Assembly (NCBI GenBank): GCA_022842845.1
Contig: JALHOT010000026.1
Location: 1-40,077 of the forward strand
DNA: 40,077 nucleotides
Direction of reading: 5' to 3'
Origin: Cyclobacteriaceae bacterium
Lineage (GTDB): Bacteria; Bacteroidota; Bacteroidia; Cytophagales; Cyclobacteriaceae
Shown here: positions 24,307-32,687 of the stretch, piece after piece
How positions within the stretch are numbered: the stretch's first letter is position 1
How the letters are laid out: each line of letters opens with the position of its first letter
Notes under the pieces: model-generated
Told to the model about the DNA's origin: nothing
The model's database searches: none
What the model saw: the letters and a program-made list of their open reading frames with translations, nothing else
Position numbers and translations under genes: made by a program

Positions 24307-25280
24307 CGAATACCTTTACTGAAATTAACCAGTAAAGGACCAAGGGTAGGGCTCAAGGGTGCATCTGGTTGATTATACAACGATAAATTTCCAGCCCTGT
24401 CTTCTGGTGCATCTTTTAATACGTGGTTCATGTTGTCAATAATTGATAAGACAGCCATTGGTTTTGCCTGATGAAGGAGCGTTGCATCGTGAACACCTAC
24501 TTGAAGATCCCTGCCTCCGTTAACAATCAACACAGGCATACTGAGTTTTGTTATTTCAATAGCAGGATTATATTGAAGCCATGATTGCATAAAGGGTTGA
24601 ACGCTGGGTCTAAAGATGCCCGACAAGTAGAGCGGAAAATTTTTCAAATGCTTACCGGCTTTGAGTGTATCAAGGCCCGAACGCAAGTCACGTAAAGCGA
24701 TATCTATGTCTTCAGTTTTTGTTGCGGTTGATGATTTTAACTGTGCTGCTATTTGCTCGACCAACAACTCATCTACCCCTCTGCCTGGCCCTGCTAAAGA
24801 AACAAAACCATCAACACCTGCTTGTTGAGCCGCTAACATGCCAATTAAAGAACCTTCGCTATGACCGGCAATGATGATTTTTTTGAAACGCTTATCTGCC
24901 TTTAAAAGCTTAACCCAGGCGGAGGCATCGGCAACAAAATCATCAAAGCGTAAACTGTCTTCTTTCATGCCTGGCATTTTGCTCTCGCCAATGCCCCTTT
25001 TATCATATCGAAAACTGGCTATACCATTTTCTACCAGGTGGGTAGCTAATAGTTTAAGACTATTATTCTTACTACCAGCACTATTCCCATCCCGGTTAGT
25101 AGGCCCTGAACCAGCAATGAACAAGACCAGGTTTATTTTCTTTTTACTGACTGGCACTACTAAAGTTCCATATAGTTTCCCATGCTTCTCCAGCTGCAGG
25201 TTTTCAATTTCATAAGGAGTTTGAGCATTGAGTAAAAAGGTGGGAATTAATAGTAGAAGTAACGTAAATTTACTCGTCAT
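24303..25280 (-). CDS. Secreted alpha/beta hydrolase
   Basis: The 325-residue protein has a signal peptide (MTSKFTLLLLLIPTFLLNAQ) and an alpha/beta-hydrolase fold with oxyanion region LFIAGSGPTNRDGN, RYDKRGIGES, and the nucleophile elbow G139-H-S141-E-G143. The acid is probably the Asp of NGGRDLQVG and the catalytic His that of NMNHVLKD. It looks like a periplasmic esterase or peptidase-like hydrolase. The substrate cannot be read from sequence. Its ATG at 25280-25278 overlaps the ATG of the divergent methyltransferase gene, and its last codons overlap the serine hydrolase stop. Confidence 0.9.
   Translation of the reverse strand: MTSKFTLLLLLIPTFLLNAQTPYEIENLQLEKHGKLYGTLVVPVSKKKINLVLFIAGSGPTNRDGNSAGSKNNSLKLLATHLVENGIASFRYDKRGIGESKMPGMKEDSLRFDDFVADASAWVKLLKADKRFKKIIIAGHSEGSLIGMLAAQQAGVDGFVSLAGPGRGVDELLVEQIAAQLKSSTATKTEDIDIALRDLRSGLDTLKAGKHLKNFPLYLSGIFRPSVQPFMQSWLQYNPAIEITKLSMPVLIVNGGRDLQVGVHDATLLHQAKPMAVLSIIDNMNHVLKDAPEDRAGNLSLYNQPDAPLSPTLGPLLVNFSKGIR
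24313..24338. repeat. Perfect 9-bp inverted repeat at a convergent gene junction
   Basis: CCTTTACTG (24313-24321) and CAGTAAAGG (24330-24338) form a perfect 9-bp hairpin around an 8-base loop, 7 bases beyond the serine hydrolase stop and inside the last codons of the opposite alpha/beta hydrolase. No T tract follows on either strand, so a terminator or mRNA-end role is only possible. Confidence 0.4.
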
Positions 25281-26031
25281 GGCTGCTGCTTTTCAACATC
25301 AAGATACGCATTCCCCACGGAAGCCTTCAAGAGCTTTTCGATTCAAGCAATTTGAAATACAAGACCACCGGTGTGCCCATAAGGTTGGCACTGATGGAAC
25401 CTTGCTGGGCGGATGGGTTGATGTAAAAAATGCTAAACGCATATTGGATATTGGAACAGGTTCCGGACTTATTGCCCTGATGCTGGCACAACGAACCAGC
25501 CCCGATACCTTGATCGAAGCAATCGAAATCTCATTACCCGATTATTCGCAAGCCAGTGAAAATGTAAAGCACTCGCCCTGGCATAAAAAGTTAACGGTAC
25601 GGCACAGCAGTCTTCAGCAATTTGAGAGCACATACTTATTCGAATGCATTGTGAGCAATCCACCTTATTTTAACAACAGTTTTAAACCACCCAATGCCAA
25701 TCGTGTAGTTCCACGCCATACCGAAACTTTATCTTTTTTGGATTTAATTCAGCATAGCTTACGATTACTGACTGATGGAGGTACGCTTAATGTGATCTTA
25801 CCTTTTACCGAGGGACTTCAATTTATCGACATGGCAGCCCAACATTCATTGATGCTTTCGAGAAAGTTTGCTTTTAGAACCCGTGCCGAAAAACCAATTG
25901 AGCGGTGGCTACTCGAATTCCGGAGAACCTCCCACCCGCTTGAAGAAGGTGAAATATTATTATACCATACGGGAGATGAATGGTCGGATGATTATAAAGC
26001 CCTCACCAAAGACTTTTACCTTAAACTGTAA
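25279..26031 (+). CDS. trmN6: tRNA1(Val) (adenine(37)-N6)-methyltransferase, TrmN6/YfiC type
   Basis: From the ATG at 25279 the protein has 250 residues. It opens with FRFKQFEIQDHRCAHKVGTD, the typical start of TrmN6 proteins, then SAM-binding motif I ILDIGTGSGLIALMLAQ and the adenine-N6 motif IVSNPPYF. By family it methylates A37 of tRNA-Val. An upstream in-frame start at 25228 would run deep into the opposite hydrolase gene and is less likely. The chosen ATG shares two bases with the start codon of that divergent gene. The stretch before FRFKQF is longer than usual for the family, so the start is less certain than the function. Confidence 0.9.
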   Translation: MAAAFQHQDTHSPRKPSRAFRFKQFEIQDHRCAHKVGTDGTLLGGWVDVKNAKRILDIGTGSGLIALMLAQRTSPDTLIEAIEISLPDYSQASENVKHSPWHKKLTVRHSSLQQFESTYLFECIVSNPPYFNNSFKPPNANRVVPRHTETLSFLDLIQHSLRLLTDGGTLNVILPFTEGLQFIDMAAQHSLMLSRKFAFRTRAEKPIERWLLEFRRTSHPLEEGEILLYHTGDEWSDDYKALTKDFYLKL

Positions 26032-26103
26032 AAAATCCACTCGTCACAATCCTACCCACAGGCAAGTCACTTTCTGTACTTTTGAAGGCCAAAATCTTTG
26101 TTT

Positions 26104-28347
26104 GTGAATAAACGCCTACTGAAACTGTCTTTTGTCTTGATGGTTTCCACACTCCTTCAGACTGCCCAAGCGCAGACGATCTCTATTAAGAAAGCAAGTG
26201 GTCCGATAAAGCTTGATGGTGTTTTAGATGAAGCCGATTGGCAAAGCGCTGATAAAGCCAATGATTTTCAACAATACTTTCCTACAGATGGCATACCCGC
26301 CAATTCTCAAAGTGAAATTCGTTTAACTTATGATGAGCACTTCATTTATGTAGGTGCCAAAATGTATAACCTGACCAATGACAGGAAATATGTAACACCC
26401 TCTTTGCGCAGAGATTTTAGAGGAGAAGCCAACGATGGCGTTACGCTTGTCTTCGATACATTCAAAGATAGAACCAACGCCTTTATGTTTGGTCTTAACC
26501 CCTTTGGCGTGCAACGCGAAGGGCTGATCTCTAATGGAGGCCGAGATGGCGGGGACTTATCTTTGAATTGGGATAATAAATGGTTCTCTGAAGCCAAGAC
26601 ATACGAAGGATATTGGGTAGCAGAGATTGCGATACCATTCAAATCAATCCGTTTCAAAGAGGGACTTGATTCGTGGTATGTAAACTTCTACCGAATTGAT
26701 AGTGAAAAGGCTGAGCGTTCAACTTGGGCACCTATTCCAAGAAATTACGATATCATTACCCTGGCATTTGGCAGAGAACTCTTGTGGGATAAAGCACTTG
26801 AGCATCCGGGGCCCAATGTATCCATCATACCTTATGTTGGCACACGCAGCACTAAAGATTATGTGGAGGATAGCCCTACCGATAAAGAGTTAGCCTTTGG
26901 TGGTGATGCCAAAATAGCTGTGGGCCCTGCTTTAAACTTAGACCTGACAATTAACCCTGATTTTTCGCAAGTAGAAGTTGACCAGCAAGTAACAAACTTA
27001 GATCGCTTTGAAATATTTTTTCCTGAGCGCAGGCAATTCTTCCTCGAAAACGCTGACCTCTTTGCCACCTTTGGTCTTGGTGATGCAACACCCTTTTTCT
27101 CCAGGCGCATAGGTGTCGCGCGCGATACCAGCACAGGCCAAAACATACAGAATCAAATTTATGCCGGTGCACGCCTAAGCGGTAAAATCAACAACAATGT
27201 GCGCGTTGGTTTACTGAGCATGCAAGCTGGTCGCGACAGAGCTTTGGGTTTGCCCTCTACCAATTATACTGTTGCTGCCTTGCAACACAAAGTGTTTACA
27301 CGTTCGAACGTAGGTGTCATCTTCGTGAATAAGCAAGCCTTTCAGGATTCTATCGGTGGAGATTTTGTTAGCAAGCCGCAGAATTTTAACCGCATGCTGG
27401 GACTAGACTACAACTTACTCTCTAAAGACAATGCATGGGCCGGCAAGTTCTTTTATCATCGATCTTTTGAAGATACCCAAAGCGACTCTGCCTTTGCAGC
27501 CGGTGCTTCACTTACCTACAATACCTTACGCTGGAATGTAGAATTCTTAGCTCGCAGTATTGGCGCGAATTATAACCCAGAGGTTGGTTATTTAAGAAGA
27601 CGTGACATTCAGCAGGTGGCATCCACAGTTCTTTATAATATGTATCCCAAGCATGGTCCTATTCAAAACCACGGTCCAGGTATAGATTTCGATATTCTGG
27701 GAAACGAAGTATACGGCTTATTGGATTGGGATGCCAATCTTCTTTACCAGTGGAAATTCAATAATACAGCCTATCTGGGTTTACGTTTTCGCCATCAATA
27801 CACGTATTTATTTAACAGCTTTGATGCAAGCGGAACAGGAGGACAAGAGTTACCTACAGGAAGTGAATATTACAACTGGGTATTCAGGGGTGAGTTGTTC
27901 TCTAATCAGCGTAAAAAATTGGCTGGTAGTTTAGAATGGAGAGCAGGTGACTATTTTAATGGAAGTACTTTGGGTTTGTATGGATCGCTTTCATACCGAT
28001 ACCAACCCTGGGGCATTACCTCCATCAACTTTAGTTATGATCGCATCCGGCTACCACAGCCCTACAATGATGCGCAGTTAATTCTCATAGGCCCACGTAT
28101 TGACCTTACGTTTTCAAAAAAGCTTTTCTGGACAACCTTCGTTCAATACAACTCGCAAATCGAAAACCTTAATATCAATTCAAGACTTCAATGGCGCTTT
28201 GCCCCTGTTTCAGATATCTTTTTGGTTTACACTGACAACTATTTTACCTCCCCTTTTAACGACACAGAAAGCCTTCGGACATTCCGTGCCTGGCAACCCA
28301 GACAGCGTGCCATCGTATTTAAAATCACTTATTGGCTGAATTTGTAA
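26104..28347 (+). CDS. DUF5916 protein with N-terminal carbohydrate-binding-like domain (outer membrane)
   Basis: The protein has about 747 residues from the GTG at 26104; a TTG six bases earlier is the alternative, and no ATG is available. A signal peptide ends near LLQTAQAQ. Residues about 25-215 look like a CBM9-like domain (KLDGVLDEADWQSA, GYWVAEIAIPFKSIRF). The rest is DUF5916, rich in alternating aromatic strands and ending KITYWLNL, which suggests a beta-barrel in the outer membrane. ERRQFFLENADLF and FFSRRIG are typical of the family. The role is not established; nutrient-related outer membrane function is a guess. A -7-like TACTTTTG lies at 26077-26084. Confidence 0.9.
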   Translation: MNKRLLKLSFVLMVSTLLQTAQAQTISIKKASGPIKLDGVLDEADWQSADKANDFQQYFPTDGIPANSQSEIRLTYDEHFIYVGAKMYNLTNDRKYVTPSLRRDFRGEANDGVTLVFDTFKDRTNAFMFGLNPFGVQREGLISNGGRDGGDLSLNWDNKWFSEAKTYEGYWVAEIAIPFKSIRFKEGLDSWYVNFYRIDSEKAERSTWAPIPRNYDIITLAFGRELLWDKALEHPGPNVSIIPYVGTRSTKDYVEDSPTDKELAFGGDAKIAVGPALNLDLTINPDFSQVEVDQQVTNLDRFEIFFPERRQFFLENADLFATFGLGDATPFFSRRIGVARDTSTGQNIQNQIYAGARLSGKINNNVRVGLLSMQAGRDRALGLPSTNYTVAALQHKVFTRSNVGVIFVNKQAFQDSIGGDFVSKPQNFNRMLGLDYNLLSKDNAWAGKFFYHRSFEDTQSDSAFAAGASLTYNTLRWNVEFLARSIGANYNPEVGYLRRRDIQQVASTVLYNMYPKHGPIQNHGPGIDFDILGNEVYGLLDWDANLLYQWKFNNTAYLGLRFRHQYTYLFNSFDASGTGGQELPTGSEYYNWVFRGELFSNQRKKLAGSLEWRAGDYFNGSTLGLYGSLSYRYQPWGITSINFSYDRIRLPQPYNDAQLILIGPRIDLTFSKKLFWTTFVQYNSQIENLNINSRLQWRFAPVSDIFLVYTDNYFTSPFNDTESLRTFRAWQPRQRAIVFKITYWLNL

Positions 28348-28380
28348 AATTATTGTTTTGGTTTTCAGATAGTTAACAAA

Positions 28381-28414
28381 TTTTAACATATGTGTTTAAA
28401 CATATATGTTAAAA
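28381..28414. promoter_or_regulatory. 34-bp near-perfect palindrome, probable operator upstream of yceI
   Basis: Positions 28381-28414 pair symmetrically at 16 of 17 positions; only 28392/28403 fails. Within it are two 12-base units in tandem, AACATATGTGTT (28385-28396, imperfect) and AACATATATGTT (28399-28410, perfect), 2 bases apart. A -7-like TATACTTG (28422-28429, one mismatch to TAnnTTTG) follows, so the palindrome covers the -33 area. Nothing T-rich follows, which argues against a terminator. Two stacked dimer sites and the MarR gene two positions downstream suggest a MarR operator. The binding protein is inferred. Confidence 0.6.
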
Positions 28415-28451
28415 CATGCGTTATACTTGCACCAACAAAACACAAGAACTT

Positions 28452-29027
28452 ATGAAAAAGATTTATGCAGTGATTGCACTACTATTTGTAGTAGCAACCG
28501 TTTCGGCTCAGAGCACCTGGAACATCGACAAAGTGCACTCAAAGATTGGTTTCAGCGCAACCCACATGGTGGTAGCAGAAACTGAAGGTACCTTCAAGGA
28601 TTTCGATGCAAGCATCGTTAGCAAGGCTGATGACTTTAATGGTGCAGAAGTATCTTTCACCGCAAAGGTGGCGTCTATCAACACTGATAACGAGAAGCGT
28701 GATGGACACTTGAAGTCAGCTGATTTCTTCGATGCTGAGAAGTTTCCTGAAATTACTTTCAAGGGCAACCTGGTAAAAGAAGGCAACAAATATAAGTTGA
28801 AGGGTGATTTTACCATGAAAGGTGTAACCAAGAAGGCTGAATTTGATGTTGTCTACGGTGGATCAATCAACACTGGCCGTGGTATGAAAGCCGGTTTCAA
28901 ATTAAACGGTGTTATTAACCGTAAAGATTATGGTGTAAACTGGAGCAGCACTTTGGCTGGTGGCGAAATGGTTGTTGGTGACGATGTGCAGATCAGCTGC
29001 AAAATAGAATTAGATAAGAAGGCTTAA
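28452..29027 (+). CDS. YceI family periplasmic protein
   Basis: From the ATG at 28452 the protein has 191 residues with a signal peptide (MKKIYAVIALLFVVATVSAQ) and a complete YceI lipocalin-like barrel: WNIDKVHSKIGFSATHM at the start, GHLKSADFFDAEKFPEITF in the middle, RKDYGVNW near the end. By family it binds isoprenoid-like lipids in the periplasm, and some members respond to stress. A 12-codon in-frame extension to 28416 would start inside the promoter-operator region and is rejected. A 34-bp palindrome lies 37 bases upstream and an intrinsic terminator just downstream. Confidence 0.94.
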   Translation: MKKIYAVIALLFVVATVSAQSTWNIDKVHSKIGFSATHMVVAETEGTFKDFDASIVSKADDFNGAEVSFTAKVASINTDNEKRDGHLKSADFFDAEKFPEITFKGNLVKEGNKYKLKGDFTMKGVTKKAEFDVVYGGSINTGRGMKAGFKLNGVINRKDYGVNWSSTLAGGEMVVGDDVQISCKIELDKKA

Positions 29028-29036
29028 TCAGCTTTC

Positions 29037-29085
29037 AGGCAAAGCGGAATGGCTATGTGCCGATTGTTCCGCTTTGCCTATTTTT
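29037..29085 (+). terminator. Intrinsic terminator between yceI and marR
   Basis: A perfect 13-bp stem (AGGCAAAGCGGAA at 29037-29049 with 29067-29079) encloses a 17-base loop that can itself pair GGC/GCC (29051-29053 with 29059-29061). ATTTTT follows at 29080-29085. It begins 9 bases after the yceI stop and ends 10 bases before the marR ATG, so marR would be expressed by read-through or from a promoter within yceI. Confidence 0.85.
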
Positions 29086-29094
29086 ATCAAAGCA

Positions 29095-29535
29095 ATGAAA
29101 ATCGAAGAAGAGATAAAGCAACCCAAATTCAAAACGTCTTATCAGAAGGCTTTGATCAATTTGATTTATACGTCTAATTGGTTGCAAAGCAAACAGCAAG
29201 ACTTCTTCAAACCTCACGGCATTACTGCCACACAATTTAACATTCTCAGAATTTTAAAAGGTCAACACCCTGCCAGCATATCCGCCACAGAAATTAAATC
29301 GCGTATGCTGGATCGTAATTCTGATGTATCGCGCCTGCTCGACAGACTGGCACAGAAGAATCTCATTAACAAAAGCACCTGCCCTAACGACAGAAGAGCA
29401 GCAGACGTTACTATTACTAAAGAAGGTTTATCACTGCTGGATTCAATTGGTTACACCGTTGATGAGAATGTGATTGCACTTACAGAAACGGAAGCTGCAC
29501 AACTGAGTGATCTACTCGATAAGTGCAGAGGGTGA
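29095..29535 (+). CDS. MarR family transcriptional regulator
   Basis: From the ATG at 29095 the protein has 146 residues. The winged-helix core is clear: HGITATQFNILRILKGQHP, then the recognition helix region ISATEIKSRMLDRNSDVSRL, LLDRLAQKNLINKST, and the wing CPNDRRAADVTITKEG. A TTG start at 29074 would lie in the terminator stem and is rejected. MarR dimers bind palindromic operators, often their own, and release them on binding a phenolic or oxidant ligand. The yceI-marR pairing and the palindrome at 28381-28414 suggest it controls yceI. The ligand is unknown. Confidence 0.93.
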   Translation: MKIEEEIKQPKFKTSYQKALINLIYTSNWLQSKQQDFFKPHGITATQFNILRILKGQHPASISATEIKSRMLDRNSDVSRLLDRLAQKNLINKSTCPNDRRAADVTITKEGLSLLDSIGYTVDENVIALTETEAAQLSDLLDKCRG

Positions 29536-29688
29536 AATGGAACTACGAGTTGCGAGCTATTATGAGCTTCGAGCCAGCTTCGGTTCAAGAAAATCAAATT
29601 AGATGTTATCTCAAAAATACCTCTAACCAGAAGTACTTTCCATAAACCCTTATTTACTCTTCATCTTAGAGAGTTCGCAACTAAAAAC

Positions 29689-31419
29689 TTACTCTGCAAG
29701 CTTCTTCAATTCAGCACGTACAAAGTCCATCAATTCTTGAATATAGGCTTTGCTGAAATCGAAGCGAATATTAGCCGCAGCATAAACCTCGGGTATAGAG
29801 CGCATATAGCCCAGCTTTAACGCGTTCTGATAACCTTCCAAACCTTTCTTCTTATCTTTTTTATAGTTGCGCCAAACTGCAATGGCACCTAATTGAGCCA
29901 TTCCATACTCTATGTAATAGAAAGGAACTTCATATAGGTGCAGCTGCTTCTGCCATAAATAGCTTTTGTTTTCAGCTAAACCACCCCAGTCGGTGATAGT
30001 ATCTGAAAACGCATCGGATATCTTATTCCAATTTTCAAGCCTTACCGCAGCTGAGTGATTGGCATTTTCATAGATCCAATGTTGAAACTTATCGATAGTC
30101 GCAACCCAAGGCAAGGTCTCGATAATATCTTCGAGATGCTCACGCTTGGCACGCTTTAAAGTTTCCTTATCGGTAAAGAAAACATCCCAGTGATCCATGG
30201 AGATTAACTCCATTGACATAGATGCTAATTCTGCTACTTCTGATGGTGTCGATTTAAAGTCGTTTAATTCCAAGTCTCGCGTTAGGAAATTATGAATGGC
30301 ATGCCCGCCTTCATGCATGATAGTAACCATGTCGCGCAAGGTTGAGGTGGCATTCATAAATATAAAAGGCACCCCGATTTCAGACAATGGATAGTTATAA
30401 CCACCCGGGGCTTTACCTTTTCTCGATTCCAGATCAAGGTGCCCCATTTCTTTCATGATGGCTAAACACTGCCCCAGGAAAGGATCAAGTCTGTTGAACA
30501 CTTCTATGGTTTTATCAGTCAGGTCTTTGCCATTATTAAATGCCTTTAAAGGTTCTAATCCCTCAGGATCTACTGCCTTATCCCAGGGCCGCAAAGCATC
30601 TACCTTCAATTTGTCTTTACGCTCTTTGGCCAACTCATTCAACATAGGTACCACCTGCGATTGAATGGATTCATGAAAATTGAAACAATCCTGAGGTGTA
30701 TAATCAAAGCGACCTAAAGCTTTAAACATGTAATCACGAAAGTTCTGGAAGCCTGCATTAATCGCTACCTGATTTCGCAAGGCGATTAGCTTATTGAACA
30801 ACTCATCTAAAGTTTGTTTGTCCTGCAATCTTCGGCTGGCAATTTTATGGTAGACCTCTTCCCTCTTCTTGCGGTCTATTGACATCAGGATAACAGAAGC
30901 CTGTTGTAGGGTCAACTCTTTGCCATCAATTTCTACAGACATGCCACCTGAGATCTGGGCATACTTCTGCGTCTCGGTGTTGATCTCTGTAAATAAGGGC
31001 ACATTCTCCTCTCTGAACAATTCAATCTCCTTTTTAAGGTTACGAATCATGATATCGTATCCTTCTTTCTTCTCTATATCTCTCAAGAAAGGGCAAGCTG
31101 CAGCTTTCTTGTTTAGCTGATCTGCAATAGGAGCGATCTCTGGCTGAATATTAACAATAAAATCTTGATACGATTGGCTATACTGCTCATTATCCGTATA
31201 GCAGGTCATTTTGATATAACGCCAAGCCAAATCTTCACTAATGACAGACTCTAACTCACTGCGGTGAAGAAACCATTCGCGAAGGTCCTGCACCGATTGC
31301 AGTTCTTTCTTTAATAATGTATCAAAATAGGGCTTAAGCTTATCCCAGGTGCTAAGTGCGAAATCTTCGGGTAAGAAAGTGCGCTGGGGGCGCTGTATTG
31401 CTTTAATTTCCTGAGCCAT
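29689..31419 (-). CDS. M3 family oligoendopeptidase (PepF-like)
   Basis: The 576-residue cytoplasmic protein has the M3 zinc signature MVTIMHEGGHAIHNFL, with HExxH at about 369-373, and the third ligand Glu in TPSEVAELASMSME about 25 residues later. The C-terminal FYYIEYGMAQLGAIAVW is typical of the oligoendopeptidase F-like M3 branch. By family it cuts short peptides of about 6-20 residues. No signal peptide is visible. Length fits the M3 oligopeptidases of Bacteroidota. It is divergent from the next gene across a 39-base gap, and the 153 bases beyond its stop carry no gene. Confidence 0.95.
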   Translation of the reverse strand: MAQEIKAIQRPQRTFLPEDFALSTWDKLKPYFDTLLKKELQSVQDLREWFLHRSELESVISEDLAWRYIKMTCYTDNEQYSQSYQDFIVNIQPEIAPIADQLNKKAAACPFLRDIEKKEGYDIMIRNLKKEIELFREENVPLFTEINTETQKYAQISGGMSVEIDGKELTLQQASVILMSIDRKKREEVYHKIASRRLQDKQTLDELFNKLIALRNQVAINAGFQNFRDYMFKALGRFDYTPQDCFNFHESIQSQVVPMLNELAKERKDKLKVDALRPWDKAVDPEGLEPLKAFNNGKDLTDKTIEVFNRLDPFLGQCLAIMKEMGHLDLESRKGKAPGGYNYPLSEIGVPFIFMNATSTLRDMVTIMHEGGHAIHNFLTRDLELNDFKSTPSEVAELASMSMELISMDHWDVFFTDKETLKRAKREHLEDIIETLPWVATIDKFQHWIYENANHSAAVRLENWNKISDAFSDTITDWGGLAENKSYLWQKQLHLYEVPFYYIEYGMAQLGAIAVWRNYKKDKKKGLEGYQNALKLGYMRSIPEVYAAANIRFDFSKAYIQELMDFVRAELKKLAE

Positions 31420-31458
31420 TTTTCATTACTTTTAACAACTGCAATCTAAATTAAAATT

Positions 31459-31707
31459 GTGAAACTACTGATTGACATTATCGGATGGAGTGGATCTTTT
31501 ATGGTAGTGGCTGCTTACGGGCTGAATAGCTATCAAAAGATAACATCAAACTCACTTATTTTTCTTTTACTCAATTTCATAGGAGGAATTTTACTGATCT
31601 TCTACACCTATTACAGCGAAGCATTCGCCAGTACTTTCCTGAATATAGTGTGGGTACTCATTGCGATACCTGCCATTATTAAAACTTTAAGAACTCAAAA
31701 AAATTAA
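31459..31707 (+). CDS. CBU_0592-like small membrane protein
   Basis: The 82-residue protein starts at GTG (31459) and has three helices (about 4-22, 32-49 and 54-74), with IIGWSGSFMVVAAYGLNS and LLNFIGGILLIFYTYY, which I recognise as the CBU_0592-type small membrane domain. No function is known for the family. It lies 2 bases before the SMP-30 lipoprotein gene and probably starts that operon. The gene is short but the conserved pattern and tight spacing support it. Confidence 0.8.
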   Translation: MKLLIDIIGWSGSFMVVAAYGLNSYQKITSNSLIFLLLNFIGGILLIFYTYYSEAFASTFLNIVWVLIAIPAIIKTLRTQKN

Positions 31708-31709
31708 AG

Positions 31710-32687
31710 ATGAGATTAATAACCATTTGTTTTATTGTATTCCTCATATCCTGTGAAACTAAGCAAACTACAGGAACCCTTGAAAGGATAGATCCCCGAC
31801 TTGATGAGTTAATTGAACCAGATGCCAGGATAGAAATTTTAGCGGAGGGTATGGAGTGGAGTGAAGGACCTGTATGGGTAGAGGAAAAGAACATGTTGCT
31901 TTTCTCTGATGTACCTACCAACACTATTTATCAATGGACAGAAGAAGGTGGCCGTGAAGTTTATTTGCAGCCATCCGGCAATACAGGAGATCAATCTGGT
32001 ACTGCTGGTAAAGGCTCTAATGGACTGCTCATCAACCAAGATGGTCAATTAATAATTTGCCAACATGGAGACAGACGGATGGCCATTATGAATGCGTCTA
32101 TGGAAAAACCAAAAGCTGATTTTATTTCATTGGCAGATCGTTACCAGGAAAAAAGATTCAACAGCCCTAATGATGCCGCTTATCGCAGTAATGGTGATTT
32201 ATATTTTACAGACCCACCTTATGGACTAGATCAACTAGATGCTGACCCCATGAAGGAACAAGCTTTCAATGGCGTTTACAGACTTAAGAGCAATGGCGAA
32301 ATCGATTTACTTATCGATAGTTTAACCAGACCCAATGGCATAGCCCTCTTAAACGATAGTACATTGTTGGTAGCCAATTCTGATAAGCAAAAAGCCCGCT
32401 GGTATGCGTATACCTTTCAGGGGGATAGCATAACAACCGGTAAGATTTTTTATGAAGCTACTTCGGAGACGGCCACAGCTCCTGGCTTGCCTGATGGTCT
32501 CAAAGTAAGCAAACAAGGTATTGTCTTTGCTACCGGGCCTGGCGGTATTTGGATATTTGATCAGTCTGCTAAAATTCTTGGAAAAATTACGTTGCCAATG
32601 CCTGCTGCTAATTGCGCATTTGAGAGTGATGAAAAAACACTCTATATCACTGCCGATAACTATCTGTTACGTTTAAAACTTCGCTAA
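31710..32687 (+). CDS. SMP-30/gluconolactonase-like lipoprotein
   Basis: The 325-residue protein begins with a lipoprotein signal (MRLITICFIVFLISC, lipid Cys15). The six-bladed SMP-30 propeller shows the expected metal ligands: Glu in MEWSEGPVW, Asn in RFNSPNDAAYRSNG, Asn in RPNGIALLN and Asp in LPDGLKVSKQG. FTDPPYGL is a further family mark. By family it hydrolyses lactones such as gluconolactone with a bound calcium or similar ion. It is probably periplasmic, with the exact substrate unknown. It follows the small membrane protein by 2 bases, and its stop shares a base with the start of the transporter gene (TAATG). Confidence 0.92.
   Translation: MRLITICFIVFLISCETKQTTGTLERIDPRLDELIEPDARIEILAEGMEWSEGPVWVEEKNMLLFSDVPTNTIYQWTEEGGREVYLQPSGNTGDQSGTAGKGSNGLLINQDGQLIICQHGDRRMAIMNASMEKPKADFISLADRYQEKRFNSPNDAAYRSNGDLYFTDPPYGLDQLDADPMKEQAFNGVYRLKSNGEIDLLIDSLTRPNGIALLNDSTLLVANSDKQKARWYAYTFQGDSITTGKIFYEATSETATAPGLPDGLKVSKQGIVFATGPGGIWIFDQSAKILGKITLPMPAANCAFESDEKTLYITADNYLLRLKLR

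Noticed and set aside
25228-25278. 17-codon upstream extension of the TrmN6 gene
   Set aside because: It lies inside the signal-peptide region of the opposite hydrolase gene and is absent from the usual family N-terminus.
29548-29682. 8-bp inverted repeat AGTTGCGA / TCGCAACT flanking the gap after marR, like the ends of a small mobile repeat
   Set aside because: The arms are short, there is no target duplication or internal structure, and only one copy is in the window.
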